DNA of 64,000 nt, taken from JBQTII01 sp052387905. Lineage in GTDB: Bacteria > Actinomycetota > Actinomycetes > Sporichthyales > Sporichthyaceae. The notes under the pieces are model-generated. The model did no database searches and was not told the origin of the DNA. It was given only the letters and a program-made list of their open reading frames with translations. Position numbers and translations under genes: made by a program. The stretch spans positions 70,436 to 134,435 of the forward strand of contig JBQTIR010000013.1 in assembly GCA_052387905.1 (NCBI GenBank), written 5' to 3'. Shown here in pieces: positions 42,683-51,262 of the stretch. Position 1 is the stretch's first letter. Each line of letters starts with the position of its first letter.

Positions 42683-42708
42683 GGCGGCCCGGGTGCTCCC
42701 GGGCCGCC
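42683..42708 (-). promoter_or_regulatory. Strong intra-operon hairpin between acpP and fabF
   Basis: GGCGGCCCGGG-tgct-CCCGGGCCGCC is a perfect 11-bp stem with a 4-nt loop in the 90-nt gap. It likely acts as a partial terminator or mRNA-stabilising end that allows acpP, needed in large amounts, to exceed fabF. Confidence 0.65.
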
Positions 42709-42718
42709 GGTGCCGGAT

Positions 42719-42967
42719 TCAGGCGTTGGCGGCGATGAAGGAGACGGCGTCGCCGACGGTCTCCAGCTTCTTGACCTCGTCGTCCGGGATCTTCACGCCG
42801 AAGCGCTCCTCGGCGGCCACGATGACCTCGACCATCGACAGCGAGTCGATGTCCAGGTCGGCGATGAAGGCCTTGTCGGGCTGGACATCCTCGGCAGGGA
42901 TGCCGACGATCTCGTTCACGATCTCGCCCAGGCCGGCGATGATCTCGGCCTCAGTCACTGCTGCCAC
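42719..42967 (-). CDS. acpP: Acyl carrier protein
   Basis: An 82-residue carrier. The phosphopantetheine attachment Ser is Ser42 in ADLDIDSLSMVEVIV. The acidic four-helix pattern is normal, with EERFGVKIPDDE for helices II-III. The GTG at 42967 has GGAG 8 nt upstream. It carries growing acyl chains for FabD, FabH and FabF encoded on either side. Confidence 0.96.
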   Translation of the reverse strand: MAAVTEAEIIAGLGEIVNEIVGIPAEDVQPDKAFIADLDIDSLSMVEVIVAAEERFGVKIPDDEVKKLETVGDAVSFIAANA

Positions 42968-43062
42968 GGGTGGGTCTCCTCGTTCTCAGGGTGCTCGGTT
43001 GGTGCGGGACTGACGATAGAGCGCAGGTGCACGCCCGCGCTGCCCAGGTTCCGGTCTCCCCT

Positions 43063-44061
43063 TCAGGGGATGGTCACCACCTGGGCGGCGAAGGAGAGAC
43101 CGGCACCGAAGCCGATCAGCAGGGCGGTGTCGCCGGAGCGAATCTCGCCGCGTCCCAGCATGGTCTCCATCGCCAGCGGCACCGAGGCGGCAGAAGTGTT
43201 GCCTGAGTCGGCGATGTCGCGGGCGATCTTGACGTGTGCGGGCAATTTGAGTGCGCGCACCATGGCGTCGGTGATCCGCATGTTGGCTTGGTGCGGGATG
43301 AAGGCGTCCAAATCGTCCAGGGTCAGCCCGGCCGCCTCGACCGCCCGACGGGCCACCGGTGCCATCTCGAAGGCGGCCCAGCGGAAGACCTGCTGACCGT
43401 TCATGGACAGGAACGCGGCCTGGCCGGCGTTGGCCGCGTCGACCCAGTCGCCGTTCATGATGATCGCGCTGGACTGGGCCCCGTCCGAGCCCCACACCAC
43501 GGGCCCGATTCCCGGAACCTCGGACGGCCCGAGCACGGCCGCCCCGGACCCGTCCCCGAAGATGAACGCGATGCCGCGATCGGTCGGGTCGATGATCGGG
43601 GAGAATTTCTCGGTCCCGATCACCAGGACGTACTCCGCGCTGCCGGCCCGGATCATGTCGGAGCCCATGGCCACGCCGTAGCAGAAGCCGGCGCAGGCGA
43701 TGTTGATGTCGAAGGCCCCGGTGTCCGAACAGCCGAGCCGGGTGGCGACCTCGGGGGCCGCGGCCGGGATCGGCAACGTCACGGTGCAGGAGGCGACCAT
43801 CACCACCCCGATCTGCTCCGGGGAGATGCCCGCGGCCGCGATGGCCTTGCCCCCGGCGGCCACCGACATGTCCTGGATGGTCTCGGTGGGCTCGGCGAAG
43901 TGCCGCGTGATAATGCCCGAGCGGGTGCGGATCCATTCATCGCTCGAGTCGATGTGCTGGCAGATCTCCTCGTTGGTGACCACCCGCGCCGGCCGGTAAC
44001 CGCCGACGCCGAGAATCCGGCTGGCCGGGGAGCCTGCCGACGGCCGGATTGGACGGCTCAT
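43063..44061 (-). CDS. fabH: 3-oxoacyl-ACP synthase III
   Basis: A 332-residue enzyme that starts fatty acid synthesis by condensing acyl-CoA with malonyl-ACP. The catalytic triad is visible: Cys in NIACAGFCYG (about residue 122), His in FIPHQANMRI and Asn in SGNTSAASVP. The N-terminal ILGVGGYRPARVVTN and SSDEWIRTRSGI are standard. The ATG at 44061 has GGAGA upstream. In actinobacteria its primer choice favours branched acyl-CoAs; that cannot be read here. Confidence 0.97.
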   Translation of the reverse strand: MSRPIRPSAGSPASRILGVGGYRPARVVTNEEICQHIDSSDEWIRTRSGIITRHFAEPTETIQDMSVAAGGKAIAAAGISPEQIGVVMVASCTVTLPIPAAAPEVATRLGCSDTGAFDINIACAGFCYGVAMGSDMIRAGSAEYVLVIGTEKFSPIIDPTDRGIAFIFGDGSGAAVLGPSEVPGIGPVVWGSDGAQSSAIIMNGDWVDAANAGQAAFLSMNGQQVFRWAAFEMAPVARRAVEAAGLTLDDLDAFIPHQANMRITDAMVRALKLPAHVKIARDIADSGNTSAASVPLAMETMLGRGEIRSGDTALLIGFGAGLSFAAQVVTIP

Positions 44062-44134
44062 GACGTCTCCGCTTCGCCCAAATGCTGGCTCGCGGAGCCG
44101 CATTCGGTGCACATGATGAGCTCGCTTCGCTCGC

Positions 44135-45061
44135 TCATGCGGGTACGCCCTTGTGCTCGGCGATCAGAGCGCGAGCGGCGTCGAGGTCGTCGGGAGTCTT
44201 CACAGCTATCGACGCTACGCCGCGCATCCCGCGCTTGGCGAGGCCGACCAGGGTTCCGCCGGGGGTCAGCTCGATGATTCCGGTCACGCCGAGCGTGCCC
44301 ATCGTCGCCATGCACAGGTCCCAGCGGACCGGGTTGGCCACCTGGGAGACCAAACGCGTCAGCACCTGGTGACCGTCAGTCAGGACGGCGCCGTCGGCGT
44401 TGGAAAGCAAGCCGACCGCGGGCTCAGCGGGGGCCAGACCCGCGGCCACGGCCGCGAGGTCGGCCTGGGCGGGGGCCATGTGGTGGGTGTGGAAGGCGCC
44501 GGCGACAGCGAGCGGGATCAGGCGCGCCTTCTGCGGTGGTGCGGCCGCGAAGGCCGCCAGCTGGGCCAGGGTGCCGGCGGCGACGATCTGGCCGGCGCCG
44601 TTGTCGTTGGCCGGTGTGAGGCCGTGGGTGGCCAGCGCGGCCAGGACGGCCTCGCGGTCCCCGCCCAGCACCGCCGTCATCCCGGTCGGGGTCACCGCGG
44701 AGGCGCTCGCCATCGCCCGCCCACGAGTGGTCACGAAACCCATCGCCGATTCCTCGTCCAGGACCCCCGCCGCGGCGGCCGCGGTGATCTCTCCGACGCT
44801 GTGGCCGCCGAACAGGTCCGCCGCAGCGCTGCCCTCGGTCAGGACGGCGAGGGTGGCCAGGCCGGCGGCGACGAGCAGGGGTTGCGCGATCGCGGTGTCC
44901 TTGATCGTCTCGGCGTCGGCCTGGGCGCCCAGTCGCGCCAGATCGAGGTCGGCGACCGCACTCGCGGTGGCGATCCGGGCGGCGAAGGCGGGCAGCTCCA
45001 GCCACGGGGCCAGGAAGCCCGGGGTCTGAGCCCCCTGGCCGGGGGCGAGGATCGCCAGCAT
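44135..45061 (-). CDS. fabD: Malonyl-CoA:ACP transacylase
   Basis: A 308-residue enzyme that loads malonyl onto ACP. The oxyanion motif GQGAQTPGF lies at residues ~8-16. The active Ser is in FGGHSVGEITA (about residue 94), and the catalytic His lies in VAGAFHTHHM. It is the first gene of the fab operon, divergent from the PHP-domain gene. A CTACAC-like -10 lies upstream on the minus strand. The 73 nt between it and fabH contain a small GAGCGAAGCGAGC-type palindrome. Confidence 0.96.
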   Translation of the reverse strand: MLAILAPGQGAQTPGFLAPWLELPAFAARIATASAVADLDLARLGAQADAETIKDTAIAQPLLVAAGLATLAVLTEGSAAADLFGGHSVGEITAAAAAGVLDEESAMGFVTTRGRAMASASAVTPTGMTAVLGGDREAVLAALATHGLTPANDNGAGQIVAAGTLAQLAAFAAAPPQKARLIPLAVAGAFHTHHMAPAQADLAAVAAGLAPAEPAVGLLSNADGAVLTDGHQVLTRLVSQVANPVRWDLCMATMGTLGVTGIIELTPGGTLVGLAKRGMRGVASIAVKTPDDLDAARALIAEHKGVPA

Positions 45062-45136
45062 GTTTCGCCGCCTTGATGGTGTGGATGGGTGTAGGGAGTG
45101 TGGGCGAAATCTACAGGTTGGGGCACGATCGCCTGC

Positions 45137-46192
45137 GTGCCTGATGAAGCAGCGGCGTCCGCAATTACCGCGCTGGAGCAGATCGCGTTCCTGCTCGAGC
45201 GCGCTCACGCCCCGACCTACCGGGTCAAAGCCTTCCGGGCAGCGTCCGGACTCCTTGATTCGCTGGCGGCGGGGGAGTTGGCCACCCGGCTGCGGTCGGG
45301 AACGCTGCGCGAGCTGCCCGGGATCGGGGACAGCACCGCCGCGGTGATCACGCAGGCCTGCGCCGGCGAGGTGCCGGACTACCTCGCGGGCCTGGCGGCG
45401 GCGGCCCCTGCGTCGGTGGCCAGTGGCGGGGAGCAGATTCGGGCCGCGCTGCGCGGAGATCTGCATTCGCATTCGGACTGGTCCGACGGCGGCTCACCGA
45501 TCGAGTTGATGGCCCGGACCGCGGCGGACGTCATCGGGCACGACTATCTGGTGCTCAGCGATCATTCGCCCCGGCTGCGCGTGGCCAACGGGCTCAGTGC
45601 CGATCGGCTGCGCGCCCAGCTCGACGTCGTCGCCGACATCAACGAGCGCGTGCACCCGTTCCGGCTGCTCACCGGTATCGAGGTCGACATCCTGGACGAC
45701 GGAGCGCTCGACCAGGATCCCGAGTTGCTGGCGCGCCTGGATGTCGTGGTGGCCAGCGTGCACTCCAACTTGCGGATGGATCACGAGGCGATGACGCGGC
45801 GGATGGTCAACGCGGTCGCGAACCCGCACGTCGACGTGCTCGGGCACTGCACGGGCCGGATCGTCGGGCGGGATCCGGACGGCAAACGCGGCGGGGGAAA
45901 GGGGCGCCCGGAGTCGACCTTCGACGCCGAGTTGGTGTTCGCCGCGTGCGCGCGCTTCGACGTCGCGGTGGAGATCAACTCGCGCCCGGAGCGCCGCGAT
46001 CCACCGGGGCGCCTGATCAGGCTCGCGAACGAGCTGGGGTGCCGATTCTCGATCGACACCGATGCGCATGCCCCGGGACAGCTCGACTGGCAGCCCTACG
46101 GCTGCGCCCGTGCCGCCGAGAACGGCCTGCGCTCCGATCAGATCGTCAATACCTGGCCGCTGGAGCAGCTCATGGCGTGGACACGACGCTGA
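45137..46192 (+). CDS. PHP domain protein with helix-hairpin-helix (PolX-like phosphoesterase)
   Basis: A 351-residue protein. Residues ~10-90 form a Pol-beta-type helix-hairpin-helix region (YRVKAFRAASGLLDSLAAG and ELPGIGDSTAAVI). The PHP phosphoesterase domain begins GDLHSHSDWSDG (about 107) and continues YLVLSDHS, LTGIEVDIL, DVVVASVHSN, HVDVLGHCTGRI, AVEINSRPERRD and DTDAHAPGQL, giving the full set of His/Asp/Glu metal ligands. The nucleotidyltransferase part of PolX is missing. Such proteins are annotated as histidinol-phosphatase-like; the substrate here is unknown. The GTG at 45137 is chosen to keep the conserved region and lacks a clear RBS. Confidence 0.83.
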   Translation: MPDEAAASAITALEQIAFLLERAHAPTYRVKAFRAASGLLDSLAAGELATRLRSGTLRELPGIGDSTAAVITQACAGEVPDYLAGLAAAAPASVASGGEQIRAALRGDLHSHSDWSDGGSPIELMARTAADVIGHDYLVLSDHSPRLRVANGLSADRLRAQLDVVADINERVHPFRLLTGIEVDILDDGALDQDPELLARLDVVVASVHSNLRMDHEAMTRRMVNAVANPHVDVLGHCTGRIVGRDPDGKRGGGKGRPESTFDAELVFAACARFDVAVEINSRPERRDPPGRLIRLANELGCRFSIDTDAHAPGQLDWQPYGCARAAENGLRSDQIVNTWPLEQLMAWTRR

Positions 46193-46316
46193 GCGGATCG
46201 GCGATGGCGGCGGGCTCGACTATCACGCTCAGGAGCACGAACATCGCCAGCAACAGGGCGGCCAGCACGCTGACGGCTCGGTCGGAACGACGTGCGACCC
46301 GCGGTGGGCGGGACAT
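46170..46316 (-). CDS. 48-residue single-helix membrane protein
   Basis: An ATG frame on the minus strand encoding 48 residues. A basic N-terminus (SRPPRVARRSDRA) is followed by one membrane helix (VSVLAALLLAMFVLLSVIV) and EPAAIADPLSVVSTP. The positive-inside arrangement and high GC at third positions suggest a real gene. The start has GAAAGG 7-8 nt upstream. Its last 23 nt overlap the 3' end of the PHP gene on the other strand. Function unknown. Confidence 0.5.
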   Translation of the reverse strand: MSRPPRVARRSDRAVSVLAALLLAMFVLLSVIVEPAAIADPLSVVSTP

Positions 46317-46620
46317 GGGCGGACCTTTCGTCGAGGGGCATGCCCCCATCCGAAGACGGCGGCACTCTCCTGAGATTAGGGGCTTCTGTTATTCAAGTGA
46401 CTGAAGTGGCAGCTGTGTCTTGATCAAGGTGGCCTTCGCCCTCTGACGCCCGCCTTGTCATCGCGGTTCCGCTGCCCAGCTGTGCGTGTGCTGGGAGCAT
46501 CCGCGGCATGCATGCCGAAAAGCCGCGACACGCCGGGTGTGTCGACGGCGTGTCGCGTGATTCAGGCATGAATGCCGAGCTGCCGTGCTCCGCAGCCCGA
46601 CCTCGGAGCATCGCGCGTTC
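46317..46620. other. Intergenic region downstream of aceE
   Basis: These 304 nt hold no gene. They contain nested palindromes just past the aceE stop (46505-46576) and, closer to 46330-46440, an AT-richer stretch that may carry the promoter of the 48-codon gene; no clear -10/-35 was fixed. Confidence 0.5.
46505..46576 (-). terminator. Nested palindromic terminator after aceE
   Basis: CGCGACACGCCG (46524-46535) and CGGCGTGTCGCG (46546-46557) form a perfect 12-bp stem with a 10-nt loop. On both sides lie self-complementary blocks, GGCATGCATGCC (46505-46516) and GGCATGAATGCC (46565-46576), which can also pair with each other. It lies 45 nt past the aceE stop. Confidence 0.65.
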
Positions 46621-49374
46621 TCAGGTCTCCCCGCCGGACTCGGCCGCCGTGGTGGCGGTGACGTCGGTGAGGCGGTACTTGTCCAGCGCTGCCCGCACCG
46701 TCGAGGTCTTGACCTCGCCGCGGCGCGCGAGCTCGGTCAAGGTGCGCACCACGATCGACTGGGCGTCGACGCCGAAGTGCCGGCGCAGCGCTGCGCGGGT
46801 GTCCGAACGCCCGAATCCGTCCGTTCCCAGGGAGACGAAATCGCCGGGGACCCAGCGGGCGATCTGGTCCGGAACCCCCTTCATCCAGTCGCTGACCGCG
46901 ACGACCGGTCCCGGCGCTCCGGACAGGGCCCGGGTGACGAACGGGATTGCGGCCTGGGCGTCGGGGTGCAGCATGGTCGACGCTTCGCAGGCCATGGCCT
47001 CGCGGCGCAGTTCCGTCCAACTGGTCACCGACCACACGTCGGCGGCCACGCCCCATTCCGCGGCGAGCAGTTTGGCCGCGTCCAGCGCCCAGATCATGCC
47101 CGGACCGGAGGCGAGCAACTGCGCGCGCGGCGCCGCCTCGCCGAGGTCGGGAGCGCCCTGGTAGCGGTAGAGCCCGCGCAGGATATCGGCGACGTCGACG
47201 TGGTCGGGCTGGGCCGGCTGCACGTAGGGCTCGTTGTAGAGCGTCAGGTAGTAGAAGATGTCCTCGCCGTGCGGGTGCGCAGCGCTCGAGCCGTACATCC
47301 GGCGCAGGCCGTCGGCGACGATGTGCCCGACCTCGTAGCCGAAGGCCGGGTCATAGGCGACGCACGCCGGGTTCGTCGAGGCCAGCAGGATCGAGTGCCC
47401 GTCCTCGTGCTGCAGGCCCTCACCGTTGAGCGTGGTGCGTCCCGCCGTTGCGCCGAGCATGAAGCCGCGCCCGAGTTGGTCCGCGAACGCCCACGCCGCA
47501 TCGCCGGTGCGCTGGAAGCCGAACATCGAGTAGAAGATGTACATCGGGATCATGTGCTCGCCGTGGGTGGCGTAAGCGCTGCCCGCGGCCACGAGTGAGC
47601 CCATCGCGCCGGCCTCGCTGATGCCCTCGTGCAAGATCTGACCCTGCGTCGATTCCTTGTAGGACAGCAGCAGGGAGCGGTCGACGGCGTCGTAGAGCTG
47701 GCCGTGCGGGGAGTAGATCTTCGCGGTCGGGAAGATCGAGTCCAGACCGAACGTGCGGGCCTCGTCCGGGATGATCGGCACGATCCGGTGTCCGATGTTC
47801 GGGTCCTTGAGCAGGTCACGCAACAGGCGGACGAAGGCCATCGTGGTGGCCACGGCCTGCTTGCCGGAGCCCGCGGCGAGTTCGGAATACATGTCGGGTC
47901 CGGGCAGGGTGACCGCCTTGGCGCGCACCACCCGCGACGGGAGGTAGCCACCGAGGGCGGCGCGCCGTTCGCGGATGTACTCCTGCTCCTCGGACTTCTC
48001 GCCCGGGTGGCAGTACGGCGGCAGGTCCGCACCGAGGGCCGCGTCGGTGATCGGCAGGTGCAGGCGGTCGCGAAACTCCATCAGGTCGGCCTTGGTGAGC
48101 TTTTTCATCTGGTGCGTGGAGTTGCGCGCCTCGAAGCTCTTGAGCGTCCAGCCCTTGATGGTGTGGGCCAGGATCACCGTTGGCTGTCCGACGTGGTCCT
48201 GAGCGGCCTTGAACGCGGCGTAGACCTTGCGGTAGTCGTGCCCGCCGCGGGAGAGCTTGGTCAGGGCGTCGTCGGTGTACCCGGCGACCATCTTGCGCAG
48301 TCGCGGGTCGCGACCGAAGAAGTGCTCGCGGGTGTACGCGCCGGACTCGGTGGTGTAGGTCTGGAACTGCCCGTCCGGGGTGGTGTTCATCGCGTTGACC
48401 AGGACGCCGTCCACGTCGGCCGCGAGCAGCGGGTCCCAGTCCCGGCCCCACACGACCTTGATGACGTTCCACCCGGCGCCGCGGAAGACCGACTCCAGTT
48501 CCTGGATGATCTTGCCGTTGCCGCGCACCGGGCCGTCCAGGCGCTGCAGGTTGCAGTTGATGACGAAGGTGAGGTTGTCCAGCTCCTCGCGGGCGGCCAC
48601 CCCGATCGCGCCGAGGGATTCGGGTTCGTCCATCTCGCCGTCGCCGAGGAAGGCCCACACGTGGGAGCGCGAGGTGTCCTTGATCTGACGGTTCAGCAGA
48701 TACCGGTTGAACCGGGCCTGGTAGATCGCGTGCAGTGGGCCCAGGCCCATCGAGACCGTCGGGAACTCCCAGAACTCCGGCATCAGGCGTGGGTGCGGGT
48801 AGGACGGCAGCCCGCCGCCGGGGTTGGTCAGTTCCTGGCGGAAGCCGTCGAGTTGGTCGGTGGACAGGCGCCCTTCCAGGAACGCGCGGGCGTAGATGCC
48901 GGGGGAGGCGTGGCCCTGCACGAACACCTGATCCCCGGACTCACCGCCGGCCTTGCCACGGAAGAAGTGGTTGAAGGCGACCTCGTAGAGCGAGGCGGAG
49001 GAGGCGTAGGTCGCGATGTGGCCGCCGACCCCGACGCCGGGACGGTTGGCCCGCGACACCATGACCGCGGCGTTCCAGCGGATGTAGGCCCGAATGCGAC
49101 GTTCGACGTGCTCGTCGCCCGGGAACCACGGCTCCGATTCGGTGCCGATCGTGTTGATGTAGTCGGTGCTGCGCAGCGCCGGCACGCCGATCTGGCGCTC
49201 GCGGGCGCGCTCGAGCAGGCGCAGCATCAGGTAGCGAGCCCGCCCCCGGCCGCCGGAATCGATGACCGCGTCCAGGGAGGAGAGCCACTCGCGGGTCTCC
49301 TCCGGATCGATGTCCGGCAGGTGGGTGGGCAGGCCGTCGCTGATCACGGAGAACCGTTCGCGTCCTGAGGTCAC
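46621..49374 (-). CDS. aceE: Pyruvate dehydrogenase E1 component (homodimeric)
   Basis: A 917-residue thiamin-diphosphate enzyme that decarboxylates pyruvate and transfers acetyl to E2. The thiamin motif GDGEMDEPES runs to INCNLQRLDGP. LPDIDPEETREWLSSLDAV, RPGVGVGGHIATYASSA, HASPGIYARAFLEGRL and GGHDYRKVYAAFKAA are conserved. GFQRTGDAAWAFADQ and TAGRTTLNGEGLQHEDGHS mark the C-terminal half. The GTG at 49374 gives a start (MTSGRERFSVISDGLP) that lines up with the Streptomyces protein; an upstream GTG at 49440 is possible. No E2 or E3 gene is nearby, as usual in this group. Confidence 0.95.
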   Translation of the reverse strand: MTSGRERFSVISDGLPTHLPDIDPEETREWLSSLDAVIDSGGRGRARYLMLRLLERARERQIGVPALRSTDYINTIGTESEPWFPGDEHVERRIRAYIRWNAAVMVSRANRPGVGVGGHIATYASSASLYEVAFNHFFRGKAGGESGDQVFVQGHASPGIYARAFLEGRLSTDQLDGFRQELTNPGGGLPSYPHPRLMPEFWEFPTVSMGLGPLHAIYQARFNRYLLNRQIKDTSRSHVWAFLGDGEMDEPESLGAIGVAAREELDNLTFVINCNLQRLDGPVRGNGKIIQELESVFRGAGWNVIKVVWGRDWDPLLAADVDGVLVNAMNTTPDGQFQTYTTESGAYTREHFFGRDPRLRKMVAGYTDDALTKLSRGGHDYRKVYAAFKAAQDHVGQPTVILAHTIKGWTLKSFEARNSTHQMKKLTKADLMEFRDRLHLPITDAALGADLPPYCHPGEKSEEQEYIRERRAALGGYLPSRVVRAKAVTLPGPDMYSELAAGSGKQAVATTMAFVRLLRDLLKDPNIGHRIVPIIPDEARTFGLDSIFPTAKIYSPHGQLYDAVDRSLLLSYKESTQGQILHEGISEAGAMGSLVAAGSAYATHGEHMIPMYIFYSMFGFQRTGDAAWAFADQLGRGFMLGATAGRTTLNGEGLQHEDGHSILLASTNPACVAYDPAFGYEVGHIVADGLRRMYGSSAAHPHGEDIFYYLTLYNEPYVQPAQPDHVDVADILRGLYRYQGAPDLGEAAPRAQLLASGPGMIWALDAAKLLAAEWGVAADVWSVTSWTELRREAMACEASTMLHPDAQAAIPFVTRALSGAPGPVVAVSDWMKGVPDQIARWVPGDFVSLGTDGFGRSDTRAALRRHFGVDAQSIVVRTLTELARRGEVKTSTVRAALDKYRLTDVTATTAAESGGET

Positions 49375-49551
49375 AGGCTTCGCCCCGTTCTGTGCGTGGA
49401 ATCCCGGGGGTGGCCGGGATGATCTCGTCTGGTCCGACACCCCTATCGTCTCTGGTGGCGGCCCGGGTACTTGCATTGGGCGTGGCCGACCGGATGGACT
49501 ACCTACCGTCGCCACGCGGCGGCACACCCGACGAGGGATGGAGATTCGACA

Positions 49552-49986
49552 GTGGGCACCAGCGCCGATGGCGCAACGACGTCGTCACGGCTCGGATTTG
49601 TTGCGGGCCAGGTGGTCCAGGAACTCGGCTACGACGACGATGTCGACTTCGACCTGCGGGACGTGATTCAGGACGCCACGGGCTCCGACCTCGTCGACGA
49701 GGACTACGCCGACGTGGCCGACACCGTGCTGTTGTGGTGGCGCGACGGGGACGGGGACTTGGTGGACGCCCTCGTCGACGCGCTCACCTCCCTCGCCGAC
49801 GGCGGAGTGATTTGGGTGCTCACCCCGAAGGCGGGCCGGGTGGGGCACGTCGAGCCCAGCGATATCGGTGAGGCCGCCCCAACCGCAGGGCTCTCCCAAA
49901 CCTCCAGCATCAGCGCGGCCCCGGACTGGTCCGGGACCCGGCTCGTCGCCCCCAAGGCGGCCAGGCCCGGACCCAAGCAGCGCTGA
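49552..49986 (+). CDS. DUF3052 family protein
   Basis: A 144-residue acidic protein of an actinobacterial family (PF11253). The conserved core is LGFVAGQVVQELGYDDDVD, GSDLVDEDYADVAD, WVLTPKAGR, then VEPSDIGEAAPTAGL and DWSGTRLVAPK at the end. Function unknown. The GTG at 49552 has GGAGA 7 nt upstream. It is divergent from aceE and followed after 1 nt by the peroxiredoxin gene, so the two form an operon. Confidence 0.93.
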   Translation: MGTSADGATTSSRLGFVAGQVVQELGYDDDVDFDLRDVIQDATGSDLVDEDYADVADTVLLWWRDGDGDLVDALVDALTSLADGGVIWVLTPKAGRVGHVEPSDIGEAAPTAGLSQTSSISAAPDWSGTRLVAPKAARPGPKQR

Positions 49987-49987
49987 G

Positions 49988-50449
49988 GTGGCAGTCGAGA
50001 TCGGCGCAAAGGCGCCCGACCTTGCCCTGCGCGACCAGCACAACGTCGTCATCACCCTGGCTGACCTGCGCCCCAAGGTGGTCCTGCTGGTCTTCTACCC
50101 GCTTGCCTTCACCGGGGCCTGTGCGGGCGAACTGAACCTGATTCAGTCCGAACTCGCGTCGTTCCAGAACGACGGCATCCAGGTCGTCGGGGTCTCCGTG
50201 GACTCCCCGTACACCCAGCGGGTCTTTGCCGACACCGAAGGCCTGGCCTTCCCGCTGCTCTCGGACTTCTGGCCGCACGGCGCGTCCGCGATGGACTACG
50301 GCGTCTTCAACACCGAGTCCGGCGTGGCCACCCGTGCGACCTTCCTGATCGACGGCGATGGCATCGTGCGCTGGCGGGTCCTCAACGACATCTCCCACCC
50401 CCGGGATCAGGCGGAGTACCACAAGGCGATCGCCGCATTGTCGGCATAA
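49988..50449 (+). CDS. ahpE: AhpE-type 1-Cys peroxiredoxin
   Basis: A 153-residue peroxidase that reduces hydroperoxides. The peroxidatic cysteine is Cys45 in YPLAFTGACAGELN. No other cysteine is present, so it is a 1-Cys enzyme needing an external thiol such as mycothiol/mycoredoxin. FPLLSDFWPHGA and YGVFN are nearly the same as in M. tuberculosis AhpE. The GTG starts 1 nt after the DUF3052 stop, implying coupled expression. It is directly followed by tRNA-Val. Confidence 0.92.
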   Translation: MAVEIGAKAPDLALRDQHNVVITLADLRPKVVLLVFYPLAFTGACAGELNLIQSELASFQNDGIQVVGVSVDSPYTQRVFADTEGLAFPLLSDFWPHGASAMDYGVFNTESGVATRATFLIDGDGIVRWRVLNDISHPRDQAEYHKAIAALSA

Positions 50450-50459
50450 TCGCTGCACC

Positions 50460-50531
50460 GGGCGCATAGCTCAGCGGTAGAGCGCCGCCCTTACAAGGCG
50501 GATGTCGTAGGTTCGACCCCTACTGCGCCCA
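50460..50531 (+). tRNA. tRNA-Val (anticodon TAC)
   Basis: A 72-nt cloverleaf. Acceptor GGGCGCA pairs with TGCGCCC, D stem GCTC/GAGC, anticodon stem CCGCC/GGCGG with loop CTTACAA giving TAC (valine, GUA codons), T stem GTAGG/CCTAC with loop TTCGACC, discriminator A. CCA is not fully encoded. It lies 15 nt before the convergent vapC stop. Confidence 0.97.
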
Positions 50532-50546
50532 CCCACTCGACGCAGG

Positions 50547-50939
50547 TCAGGCCGGGGTCACGACGGCGACGCCGTGCAGGTGGGCAGCCTCGGCCAGGCG
50601 GTCGTCGTAGGTGACGATCGCGTCGAGGTCCTCGCCGAGGTCGAGGGCGGCGGCCAGATGGAGCGCATCGAGGGTGCGGAGGATGGTCGGATCGAGGCGT
50701 CCGGCCGCCTCGAAGGTCGCGACGCCGACAGTGGTCAGCGTGATCGAGTCCAGCACGGCCCGGGCCTGGACCGCACGCTCCGGTGCGGCTCGCCGGACGG
50801 CGCGCAACAGCTCGGTTCTGACGAGGTCGCAAGCGACCGGGTCGCGCGGCGCCCCGGCGAGCCAGGCGCGCAGTGCCGCGGTCTGCGGCTCGGCGACGAC
50901 AAGTTTCACCAGGGCGGAAGTGTCGAGGTAATGCGCCAC
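50547..50939 (-). CDS. vapC: VapC family PIN-domain ribonuclease toxin
   Basis: A 130-residue PIN-domain toxin. The acidic active-site residues are in MAHYLDTSALVKLV (Asp6), VRTELLRAV (Glu43), TLDALHLAAAL (Asp) and IVTYDDRLAEAA (Asp pair). Length and motif order are typical. VapC toxins cut specific RNAs, often tRNAs. The gene starts 3 nt after its antitoxin gene and ends 15 nt from tRNA-Val. Confidence 0.93.
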   Translation of the reverse strand: MAHYLDTSALVKLVVAEPQTAALRAWLAGAPRDPVACDLVRTELLRAVRRAAPERAVQARAVLDSITLTTVGVATFEAAGRLDPTILRTLDALHLAAALDLGEDLDAIVTYDDRLAEAAHLHGVAVVTPA

Positions 50940-50942
50940 GAC

Positions 50943-51206
50943 CTAGTACCGCTCAGCGTCCCGCATGGCGGCGAGTTCAGCGGACAGGCTGGGTCCGGGT
51001 TCGGGAGCGGGAAGCTCGCTGATCGGGCGCCGGGGTACTCGTGCTTGGCCGGCGTCGACAAGTTGGGCCAGGCGGGAGGTGGCGATCGCCGTTAGCCGCG
51101 CTACCGGGCGACCGCGATCGGTGATCGTGACGTCCTCGCCGCCGGCCGCTGCGGCGACGACAGCGGAGGCGTTCTGTTGCAGCGCTCGGATCCCGACTTC
51201 GCCCAT
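50943..51206 (-). CDS. vapB: Phd/YefM-type antitoxin partner of VapC
   Basis: An 87-residue antitoxin. The N-terminal Phd/YefM fold is GEVGIRALQQNASAVVAAAA, then VTITDRGRPVARL (about residues 26-38). The C-terminal half (ARVPRRPISELPAPEPG, LSAELAAMRDAERY) should wrap the toxin. The ATG at 51206 is 7 nt from a TACATT -10 box; a TTG three codons earlier is the alternative. It probably autoregulates the pair. Confidence 0.9.
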   Translation of the reverse strand: MGEVGIRALQQNASAVVAAAAGGEDVTITDRGRPVARLTAIATSRLAQLVDAGQARVPRRPISELPAPEPGPSLSAELAAMRDAERY

Positions 51207-51213
51207 GTGCGTC

Positions 51214-51219
51214 AATGTA
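51214..51219 (-). promoter_or_regulatory. -10 box for leaderless vapBC transcript
   Basis: Minus-strand TACATT separated by 7 nt from the vapB ATG at 51206, with no ribosome binding site. Confidence 0.55.
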
Positions 51220-51262
51220 GCACTTCCGCGTTCACGGCCGTATGTCGTACGAGGGCCTCAGC

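Noticed and set aside
50460..51260. Attachment-site duplication of the tRNA-Val 3' end.
   Set aside because: Searched by eye for the T-loop and acceptor sequence beyond vapBC; no second copy seen.
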